From: CAYHEQ01 sp964355795
GTDB taxonomy: Bacteria; Patescibacteriota; JACPGU01
Assembly: GCA_964355795.1 (NCBI GenBank)
Contig: CAYHEQ010000017.1
Location: 1-15,628, forward strand
Reading direction: 5' to 3'
DNA length: 15,628 bases
The notes beneath the pieces are model-generated. The model was not told where the DNA came from. It saw only the letters and a list, made by a program, of their open reading frames with translations, and did not search any database. Shown here piece by piece: positions 6,753 through 11,984 of this stretch (position 1 is its first letter; each line of letters starts with the position of its first letter). The position numbers and the translations under genes are program-made.

Positions 6753-8009
6753 ATGGCTGCTCCCAAAAAACAAATTTCTGTTGGCGTGGATATTGGCGAT
6801 ACCAAGGTAATCGTGATAGTCGTCAGTTGCGACAGCGAGACAGGCGATCTTACTATTTTGGGCTACGGCAACGCTCCCACCAACGGTATGCGCAAAGGGA
6901 TGGTGGTCAATATTGACGAGGTCATCGTTTCTATATCCAATTCTCTGGAAGAAGCCGAGAGGATGTCCGGAGTACCGATAGACCACGCCGTCGTTTCTAT
7001 TTCCGGCCAACACACGCATTCCGCCAATAGCCGTGGAGTAGTGGCTACTTCTAGATCTGGTGGAGAAATCCACAAAGACGATATTGACCGCGTCATAGAC
7101 GCCGCTAAGGCTTTTTCCATGCCAGCCAATAGGGAGGTCGTCCATATCGTTCCGCGAACTTTCATCGTAGATGGTCAAGACGGGGTCAAAGATCCTTTGG
7201 GGATGAAGGGCATTCGTTTAGAAGTGGACGCTCATGTGATCACCGCTTCTTCGCCGGTTGTCAAAAATCTTTTGAAATGCGCTTATCAAGCTGGCATTGA
7301 TGTTGATGAGCTGGTCTTGGCGCAATTAGCTATCGCCAGAATCTTGCTCGGCCACAAGCAAAAAGAAATTGGCGTGGTCTTGGTGGACATCGGGGGTGGA
7401 GGGACAAATATCGCCGTCTTTGAAGAAGGCGAGATCTTGCACACCGCTTTCGTGCCAGTCGGCGCCAGTCATGTGACCAACGATATTGCCATTGGCCTGC
7501 GCACTTCTTTGGAATTTGCTGAAAAAGTGAAGGTGGATTACGGTGTCGCTCATCCAAAATTAGCTTCGGAAAGAGACACCATTGATATTTCCGAGATAGA
7601 CCCCGCTCTTGACAAAAGTATGGTCAATAGGAAATACATCGCCGAAATCATCAACGCTAGATTGGAAGAAATTTTCGCTATGGTGAAGGATGAATTACGG
7701 AAAATCGGTCGTGATGGCTTGCTCGCGGCCGGAGCCATTCTCACTGGCGGGGGATCGCAAATGGCCGGCATCGTGGATGTCGCGCGAGAAAATTTGAGAC
7801 TACCCGCGCAACTCGGAGAAGTGTTAGAGCCGATGACGGCCATTGACAAAAAACTCCTGCTAGACCCCTCTTTCACTACTGCCATTGGCCTAGCTGTCTG
7901 GGGCTTGGAGGAGAAAAAAAACGCTAGTCTAGCTAATAATCTAATGGACGGAGTGAAAGGTTTTTCTGGCCTTTTGGACAAAATGAAAATGTTTTTCAAA
8001 AAAGATTGA
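6753..8009 (+). CDS. ftsA: Cell division protein FtsA
   Basis: Actin-like ATPase that tethers FtsZ filaments to the membrane and recruits later division proteins. The phosphate-1 motif VGVDIGDTKV is at residues 10-19. The 1C (SHS2) subdomain occupies roughly 84-165 (HAVVSISGQHTHS onwards). Phosphate-2 is VLVDIGGGGTNIAVF near 209-223, and the adenosine motif AILTGGGSQMAGI lies near 326-339. The C-terminus ends in an amphipathic, Lys-rich helix (GLLDKMKMFFKKD), the membrane-targeting sequence. The 418-aa length is normal. The ATG is set by the conserved fold; there is no Shine-Dalgarno site. It is followed at 181 nt by ftsZ, the classical pair, but no ftsQ or mur gene is adjacent upstream. Confidence 0.97.
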   Translation: MAAPKKQISVGVDIGDTKVIVIVVSCDSETGDLTILGYGNAPTNGMRKGMVVNIDEVIVSISNSLEEAERMSGVPIDHAVVSISGQHTHSANSRGVVATSRSGGEIHKDDIDRVIDAAKAFSMPANREVVHIVPRTFIVDGQDGVKDPLGMKGIRLEVDAHVITASSPVVKNLLKCAYQAGIDVDELVLAQLAIARILLGHKQKEIGVVLVDIGGGGTNIAVFEEGEILHTAFVPVGASHVTNDIAIGLRTSLEFAEKVKVDYGVAHPKLASERDTIDISEIDPALDKSMVNRKYIAEIINARLEEIFAMVKDELRKIGRDGLLAAGAILTGGGSQMAGIVDVARENLRLPAQLGEVLEPMTAIDKKLLLDPSFTTAIGLAVWGLEEKKNASLANNLMDGVKGFSGLLDKMKMFFKKD

Positions 8010-8112
8010 GCGATGCAAATATATGCGAATTCATGCGAATATGGCGAATGTTTATGCGAATAACTTCGCATTGAATTCGTAGATTCGCATGCGATTAGTA
8101 TATTCGCATCGC
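8010..8112. repeat. TGCGAAT inverted-repeat cluster between ftsA and ftsZ
   Basis: The cluster starts at the base after the ftsA stop. GCGATGCAAATAT (8010-8022) pairs with ATATTCGCATCGC (8100-8112) at 12 of 13 positions. Inside are several forward copies of (A)TGCGAAT and several reverse copies (ATTCGCA), so a large branched hairpin is possible. The 17-mer ATTCGTAGATTCGCATG recurs at 11829-11845 upstream of ileS, so this is a dispersed repeat. It ends just before the ftsZ promoter. Confidence 0.75.
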
Positions 8113-8118
8113 TTAGTT

Positions 8119-8147
8119 TTGACTTTGCCTTGCGGGTATGCTATATT
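8119..8147 (+). promoter_or_regulatory. Strong promoter of ftsZ
   Basis: TTGACT (8119-8124) and TATATT (8142-8147) are spaced by 17 nt, with an extended -10 TG at 8139-8140. The start is predicted near 8154, giving a leader of about 37 nt with the Shine-Dalgarno AAAGGAG (8175-8181) nine bases before ATG 8191. ftsZ can therefore be made independently of ftsA. Confidence 0.85.
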
Positions 8148-8190
8148 TTCATTAATAGACTAGTAGAGGGGGGCAAAGGAGTTTATCAGT

Positions 8191-9312
8191 ATGAAAATGC
8201 CAACTATGAAGAAAGATTCTATCGCGGAAAGCAAATTTTCTCTAAGTGATGGTGGCGATGTCTTTGCCCGCATCAAAGTTATCGGAGTGGGTGGCGGTGG
8301 CTGTAACGCCGTTGACAGAATGATCAGCGCTAGAATCAAAGGGGTGGAATTCATCGCGGTCAATACCGATGCCCAAGCGCTTTATCATTCTGAAGCTCCC
8401 GTCAAGATTCAAATAGGCAAAGAAACTACCAGGGGCCTCGGCGCTGGCGCTGATCCGGATCTCGGACGGCGCGCTATTGACGAGAACAAAGATGAGATTT
8501 ATGAGGCGCTCAAGGGCGCCGATATGGTCTTTGTTACTTGCGGTATGGGTGGTGGCACTGGTACTGGCGCCGCTCCTTCTATCGCCTCTATCGCCAAAGA
8601 ATTGGGGGCTTTGACTGTCGGCGTAGTGACCAAGCCTTTTGCTTTTGAAGGCGTCCGTCGTCAGAAATCGGCCGAACTCGGCACCGAAGAGATGAAAGAC
8701 AAAGTAGATACCTTGATTGTTATCCCCAATGACAGACTGCTCCAAGTCATTGACAAGAAAACTTCGCTTCTTGACGCTTTCAGCGTGGTTGATGATGTTT
8801 TGCGCCAAGCGGTGCAAGGCATCTCTGATCTCATTACTTATCGGGGGATGATCAATGTGGATTTCGCCGATGTCAAAGCGATCATGGAGAATTCTGGTTC
8901 CGCCCTGATGGGCGTGGGACGGGGAACGGGGGAGAGTCGCGCCATAGAAGCCGCGCGCGCCGCTGTGGATAGCCCGCTTTTGGAACTTTCTATTGAGGGC
9001 GCCAAAGGTATTCTTTTCAATATCACCGGCAGTCCCGACCTTTCTATGTATGAGATTGATGAAGCCGCCAAAATCATTACTGAATCAGCCGACAAAGACG
9101 CCAATATTATCTTCGGCGCGGTGGTGGATGAAGCTATGCAATCGGAAGTGAAAATTACCGTCATCGCCACCGGCTTTGATAGCATCAAGACCAAAAAGAA
9201 ATTCAAAGACGAAGGCGAAGAGGAGGACAAAGATGATAAACCAGCCAAATCTTCCCGTCGCGATCAAGATGAATTGGATGTGCCGGCTTTCATTAGGAGA
9301 AAGATGAAGTAA
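8191..9312 (+). CDS. ftsZ: Cell division GTPase FtsZ
   Basis: Tubulin-like GTPase that forms the cytokinetic ring. The nucleotide-binding N-terminal domain begins IKVIGVGGGGCNAVDRM (about 28-44). The tubulin signature GMGGGTGTGAAP is at 118-129. The T7 synergy loop NVDFADVKAIM lies near 222-232 and supplies the catalytic acid to the next subunit. An acidic, charged linker (about 330-357) leads to the conserved C-terminal peptide DVPAFIRRK, which docks on FtsA. The 373-aa length is typical. A second in-frame Met (residue 3) exists, but the ATG at 8191 has the Shine-Dalgarno at ideal spacing. Expression is from its own promoter, and a terminator follows at 9361-9395. Confidence 0.98.
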   Translation: MKMPTMKKDSIAESKFSLSDGGDVFARIKVIGVGGGGCNAVDRMISARIKGVEFIAVNTDAQALYHSEAPVKIQIGKETTRGLGAGADPDLGRRAIDENKDEIYEALKGADMVFVTCGMGGGTGTGAAPSIASIAKELGALTVGVVTKPFAFEGVRRQKSAELGTEEMKDKVDTLIVIPNDRLLQVIDKKTSLLDAFSVVDDVLRQAVQGISDLITYRGMINVDFADVKAIMENSGSALMGVGRGTGESRAIEAARAAVDSPLLELSIEGAKGILFNITGSPDLSMYEIDEAAKIITESADKDANIIFGAVVDEAMQSEVKITVIATGFDSIKTKKKFKDEGEEEDKDDKPAKSSRRDQDELDVPAFIRRKMK

Positions 9313-9436
9313 GGGAGTAGGTTTTAGTTTTTAGTTGATAGTTTTTAGTGAAATGTAAGCAAAAAACGCAAAGCTGGCAGGCAATGCGTTTTTTTGTTAT
9401 GCTTGATTTACCATCTACCGCCTAAAAAAACCTAGT
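9313..9436. repeat. Spacer after ftsZ with TTTTAG repeats
   Basis: Units of GTTTTAGTTTTTAGTT type occupy 9321-9348 and resemble the T/G-rich repeat at 891-925. The ftsZ terminator hairpin follows. No promoter or Shine-Dalgarno site for the next gene is evident. Confidence 0.5.
9361..9395 (+). terminator. Intrinsic terminator after ftsZ
   Basis: AAAAAACGCA (9361-9370) pairs with TGCGTTTTTT (9385-9394) across a 14-base loop, and the T-run provides the U-tract. The A-tract on the other arm would allow it to work in both directions. Confidence 0.78.
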
Positions 9437-9964
9437 ATGCTCCTCATCTACACCGGCAATGGCAAAGGCAAAACAACGGCCGCGCTAGGCTTGGCTTTGC
9501 GCGCCTCGGGGTGGGGGAAGAAGGTAGCGATTCTCCAATTCATCAAAGAAGAAGCGTGGCCGGAAGGCGCGAGGAAAGCTATTCGCGAACATCTTCCAGA
9601 TATTCATATTGAAGCGCTTGGTTCAGGTTTCGTAGGTATAATGGGGGACCAGAAACCGAAAGAAGAGCACCAACAGAACGCGCAGAAAGCGCTAGCCAGA
9701 GCCAAAGAAATAATAAAGAGTAGAAAATACGATATTGTAATTTTGGACGAGATCTTGGGCGCGATTCACGGAGGGCTGATAGACGAAGAAAGCTTTTTTC
9801 ATTTCGTAGAGACACAGCACGCTGTGTCTAAAATTGATTTAATTCTCACCGGCCGTAACGCTTCAAAAAAATTAATAGCCATCGCCGACCTTGTCACTGA
9901 AATGAAAGAGATCAAACACCCTTTTCAAAAAGGAATTCAGGCGAAGAAGGGGATAGATTACTAG
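9437..9964 (+). CDS. CobO/BtuR-type corrinoid adenosyltransferase family ATPase
   Basis: The family transfers the 5'-deoxyadenosyl group of ATP to cob(I)alamin or cob(I)yrinic acid diamide in the cytoplasm. The P-loop TGNGKGKTTA is at residues 6-15, Walker-B-like YDIVILDEI at 98-106 and LTGRNA at 136-141. The family C-terminal signature DLVTEMKEIKHPFQKGIQAKKGIDY is intact. The 175-aa length is typical. Residues 123-131 (FVETQHAVSK region) are encoded by a perfect hairpin at 9810-9829 that resembles the tandem hairpins in ileS, so a small in-frame element appears to have entered the gene. No other cobalamin gene is in the window; the in vivo substrate is uncertain in a reduced genome. There is no Shine-Dalgarno site before the ATG. 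Confidence 0.88.
   Translation: MLLIYTGNGKGKTTAALGLALRASGWGKKVAILQFIKEEAWPEGARKAIREHLPDIHIEALGSGFVGIMGDQKPKEEHQQNAQKALARAKEIIKSRKYDIVILDEILGAIHGGLIDEESFFHFVETQHAVSKIDLILTGRNASKKLIAIADLVTEMKEIKHPFQKGIQAKKGIDY
9806..9830 (+). repeat. GTAGAGAC hairpin element inside the cobO-like gene
   Basis: The sequence GTAGAGACACAGC is followed by AC and GCTGTGTCT; AGACACAGC (9810-9818) and GCTGTGTCT (9821-9829) are exact complements. It matches the elements at 14601-14629 and 14634-14662 except that one stem base pair is changed on both arms. Confidence 0.7.
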
Positions 9965-10087
9965 AAAATGACAAAAACTTAAGCTCAAATGCCAAATCAA
10001 TACCAAAGTCCAAAGCTTAAATTTAATTTGGATTTTAGGTTTTAGAATAACAATTATTTTCTTAATTTTTTATTTTCTTAATTTTTT
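9965..10087. repeat. Repeat-rich AT spacer before the DUF167 gene
   Basis: Degenerate CAAATGCCAAATC / CCAAAGTCCAAAG units (about 9985-10020) lead into their T/G-rich counterpart GGATTTTAGGTTTTAG (10030-10046), then two copies of TTTTCTTAATTTTTTAT. No Shine-Dalgarno site or clear promoter is seen. Confidence 0.5.
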
Positions 10088-10312
10088 ATGGTTATAACCA
10101 TCCACGCCAAACCCAATGCCAAGGTCGCGAAAGTCACCGAAATAAGCGGGAAGGAACTGAAAGTATCTATTCCTGCTCCAGCAACCGATGGCAAGGCAAA
10201 CGAAAAGCTCATAGAAATATTGGCCGAATATTACGATACGCCCAAAAGTATGATCAAAATCATCAACGGGCACAGCGGGAGAACGAAAGTAGTGGAAGTC
10301 TCCCCAAACTAA
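10088..10312 (+). CDS. DUF167 (YggU/UPF0235) family protein
   Basis: A 74-aa protein covering the whole of this small alpha/beta family. The N-terminal strand is ITIHAKPNAK with the conserved KPNAK. The central motif VSIPAPATDGKANEKLIEILAEYY contains the hallmark P-x-DGKAN. The C-terminal INGHSGRTKVVEV matches the family G-x-x-SR/GR-K segment. The molecular function of the family is not established. The ATG is fixed by the conserved first strand; there is no Shine-Dalgarno site. It is convergent with the next gene, separated by 150 nt holding a minus-strand terminator. Confidence 0.9.
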   Translation: MVITIHAKPNAKVAKVTEISGKELKVSIPAPATDGKANEKLIEILAEYYDTPKSMIKIINGHSGRTKVVEVSPN

Positions 10313-10332
10313 AACGCGGCTGTGACACCGCG
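10311..10332 (-). terminator. Probable terminator of the 127-aa minus-strand gene
   Basis: On the minus strand CGCGG pairs with CCGCG (10328-10332 with 10315-10319) across an eight-base loop and is followed by TTTTAGTTT. The T-run is short, so strength is uncertain. It sits right after the stop of the convergent DUF167 gene. Between it and the minus-strand gene, 10333-10462, I see nothing definite. Confidence 0.5.
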
Positions 10333-10462
10333 CTTAGGCTACAAGACAATTGGAGATTAGCTATCAGAGAGACAATGCGGCTCTAGAGGTGTAAAGGAAA
10401 AACGACTTCAGGGGACCCCCCTTTTCGAGAATCTTTTTCAGCTCACCAAAGTCAATTCTGTC

Positions 10463-10846
10463 TTACCGTCTTTTCGGACTTACGAAGACGACTATAGCAT
10501 AACCGCTCTCGTCCGGGTCGATTTCTGTAATGAAAACCTCCACCTTTCTGCAATCGGGGACATTTTCTCCTGCGAAGGAGATAACAGCCTTCAAAATTTT
10601 TTTCGTCAGCTCCGCCTTTACCTCATTGGTTCTTTCCGGTTTTTTAAAAAGACCACAGATCTCCACGACTAATTCTCCACCGAGACTCAAAGGGAAGCAA
10701 TCAGAAGGAAAGAAAAACGAAATATCATCTTCCCCCAACTTCAGGGGCTTGATGTTGACGATAATCTCATTGATGGACCGAATCAGAGCAATTAAATGTT
10801 CATGCTTAGTTCGGGGCAGAAGACCCCATATTTTAATGATCGGCAC
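10463..10846 (-). CDS. Possible tautomerase-superfamily protein with two modules
   Basis: 127 aa starting at GTG with GGAGGT (10852-10857) five bases upstream and a perfect promoter behind it. The mature N-terminus would be Pro (M-P-I-I-K-I), like the catalytic Pro1 of 4-oxalocrotonate tautomerases. Two beta-alpha-beta-like modules are visible. The first is PIIKIWGL plus a helix at about 13-32. The second is ELVVEICGLFKK (about 57-68), a helix RTNEVKAELTKKILKAVISFAG and a strand VEVFITEIDPDESG, which resembles the family VxVxIxEVPPENWG segment. Double-module members of about 130 aa exist. The catalytic arginines are not obvious, and a DUF1904-like or unrelated fold is possible. The opposite-strand ORF (10530-10889) lacks a ribosome site and overlaps this promoter, so I treat it as a shadow. 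Confidence 0.68.
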   Translation of the reverse strand: MPIIKIWGLLPRTKHEHLIALIRSINEIIVNIKPLKLGEDDISFFFPSDCFPLSLGGELVVEICGLFKKPERTNEVKAELTKKILKAVISFAGENVPDCRKVEVFITEIDPDESGYAIVVFVSPKRR

Positions 10847-10889
10847 AGCGCACCTCCGTTATCAGATTTTTGCGTCCTGTAGCGATTAA

Positions 10890-10918
10890 ATTATAGCAAA
10901 TGGAGGTTTTTTTGTCAA
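10890..10918 (-). promoter_or_regulatory. Consensus promoter of the 127-aa minus-strand gene
   Basis: Read on the minus strand, TTGACA (10918-10913) and TATAAT (10895-10890) are separated by 17 nt, matching the consensus perfectly. Transcription should start near 10883, about 37 nt before the GTG at 10846. Only this promoter and that of the 5' ncRNA are perfect in the window. Confidence 0.88.
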
Positions 10919-10931
10919 ATCCTTTCGCGCA

Positions 10932-10984
10932 CCTAATCTCCAAATACACGCAAAGACAAAATTAGGCCCCGCCGTGAGGCGGGG
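10932..10984 (-). terminator. Probable terminator hairpin after the STAS gene
   Basis: CCCCGCC (10967-10973) pairs with GGCGGGG (10978-10984) around a four-base loop, a 7-bp all-GC stem. Read on the minus strand it is followed by CCTAATTTTGTC, so the T-run is offset. Outside it, ATTAGG (10961-10966) can pair with CCTAAT (10932-10937) in an alternative structure. Confidence 0.55.
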
Positions 10985-11007
10985 TAGACGAAAGACGAGA
11001 GTGGCCT

Positions 11008-11385
11008 TTAGGAATAGGCTTCAATAATTTCCTCTATTGTCTGATAGGGGGCAAGAGTTTGGCTGACCCCTAGTTTATTCATTGAGACCATAATTCCTTC
11101 ACTAATACCTATCACGACAAATTGCTTTCCTTTTTGTCCAAAATGAAATTGCAATTTAACCAAATAGGTAATCGTTGCATTGTCCATCACTCTCGCCTCT
11201 TGGATATCCAAAACAATAATCGTCAGAGAGGGTTCATTCTCTGATAAAAAATCAAATATCTTACAAGCGCCCAAGTAAGTGATATTCCCTTTGGTTGTGA
11301 TAACGACTAAACCGTTATCGCGAAAAGAAAAACTGCAGATTCCCCTCAAATTGGAGGGAAGCTCTAGCTCTGTCTGTGAACTCAT
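11008..11385 (-). CDS. STAS-domain protein (anti-sigma factor antagonist-like)
   Basis: The 125-aa product fits one STAS domain: strand LVVITTKGNITYLGACKIFDFL, strand LTIIVLDIQEARVMD, helix NATITYLVKLQFHFGQKGK, strand QFVVIGISEGI and a C-terminal helix KLGVSQTLAPYQTIEEIIEAY. STAS proteins such as SpoIIAA bind partner kinases or anti-sigma factors and are switched by phosphorylation of a Ser in D-S-S-G. Here that site reads D68-N69-A70-T71, so the regulatory Ser is absent; T71 or T73 might substitute. Start ATG 11385 has AAGGAGG (11395-11401) nine bases upstream. An extended -10 promoter lies further up. No kinase or anti-sigma gene is in the window. The partner is unknown. Confidence 0.82.
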   Translation of the reverse strand: MSSQTELELPSNLRGICSFSFRDNGLVVITTKGNITYLGACKIFDFLSENEPSLTIIVLDIQEARVMDNATITYLVKLQFHFGQKGKQFVVIGISEGIMVSMNKLGVSQTLAPYQTIEEIIEAYS

Positions 11386-11448
11386 AAGAGAATTCCTCCT
11401 TGTGAAGGTTCGCCCGCGAGGTCAAGGGCTTGGTTTGGACTTTTGGAT

Positions 11449-11457
11449 ATTATAACA
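11449..11457 (-). promoter_or_regulatory. Extended -10 promoter of the STAS gene
   Basis: On the minus strand TATAAT (11454-11449) is preceded by TGt (extended -10). No good -35 lies at the standard distance. The start would be near 11442, leaving a leader of about 57 nt with a clear Shine-Dalgarno. Confidence 0.58.
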
Positions 11458-11552
11458 AACCTACTGGATATTACTAGCCAAAAGATAAACGAAGGATCTA
11501 TTCAATATCTTCCTGAACAATCTGCTCTATGGTTGTCTTGGAAATCAATTCA

Positions 11553-11595
11553 GAGGTTCGACCTTAACTTCTGAACTTCTCCAAGGTCGAACCTC
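11553..11595. repeat. 13-bp perfect palindrome with 17-nt loop
   Basis: GAGGTTCGACCTT (11553-11565) is exactly complementary to AAGGTCGAACCTC (11583-11595). The loop contains AACTTCT twice. No T-run follows on either strand, so it does not look like a terminator; it looks like a mobile palindromic element. Confidence 0.8.
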
Positions 11596-11639
11596 GGATT
11601 AAATAGATAGACGAAGAACCCGTTCAGTATCTCTCATTC

Positions 11640-11748
11640 TGTCATTCCCGTGAGAACGGGTCATACGACTCGTAAGAGAATCCAGCGCAACAGGAATATA
11701 TTTATTGTATTTTATAAGAACTGGATCTCCGCTTTCGCGAAGATGACA
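11640..11748. repeat. REPIN/MITE-like element, about 109 bp
   Basis: The left end reads TGTCATTCCCGTGAGAACGG and contains a CCCGT-GAGA-ACGGG hairpin. The right end, in reverse complement, reads TGTCATCTTCGCGAAAGCGG. GAATCCAG and CTGGATC lie inside as inner inverted repeats. Two inverted REP-like hairpins around an AT-rich core are the REPIN layout. The ends match a REP-like motif (CATTCCCGCGAAAGCGGGAATCCAG type) that I recall as common in many bacteria. Confidence 0.72.
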
Positions 11749-11851
11749 ATGAATTCTCGGGCTCATCATCTATCCGTCTTGAACAAACCAAAATAAAAAG
11801 GTAAGATACTGTTAAGTATCCGCATTTTATTCGTAGATTCGCATGTCATTC

Positions 11852-11958
11852 GCCCGCCTGTCTCGCTATGCAACCAACTATTGTTGAAACAACACTTGCC
11901 TTAATGGTTATGCAAAGCATTGTGAGTAAGTAAAGCTTCGAGCGAGAGCATTGCGGGC
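11852..11958. repeat. Nested inverted repeats directly upstream of ileS
   Basis: GCCCGC (11852-11857) pairs with GCGGGC (11953-11958), and CTCGCT (11862-11867) pairs with AGCGAG (11941-11946). A small GTTG-AAA-CAAC hairpin (11883-11893) lies inside. The outer arm ends 26 nt before the ileS ATG, so it may lie in the leader. It could equally be a dispersed repeat. Confidence 0.5.
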
Positions 11959-11984
11959 AGGCATATTAGCATCGCGCTGTATTT

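Larger units (their letters stand above)
11458..11984. other. Repeat-rich spacer between the STAS gene and ileS
   Basis: No intact gene. In order: an imperfect 29-bp direct repeat (11485-11513 and 11607-11635, 21 of 29 identical); a 13-bp perfect palindrome (11553-11595); a REPIN-like element (11640-11748); a small hairpin GATACT-GTTA-AGTATC (11805-11820); a copy of ATTCGTAGATTCGCATG (11829-11845); and nested inverted repeats directly before ileS (11852-11958). I see no clear promoter or Shine-Dalgarno site for ileS and no T-box-type leader. Confidence 0.65.

Noticed and set aside
10530..10889. A plus-strand ORF of 119 codons.
   Set aside because: It lacks a Shine-Dalgarno site and a recognisable protein pattern, and it overlaps a minus-strand gene with a perfect promoter and Shine-Dalgarno.
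11852..11984. T-box or other riboswitch leader for ileS.
   Set aside because: No T-box sequence, specifier loop or terminator/antiterminator pair is visible; the inverted repeats look like dispersed elements.
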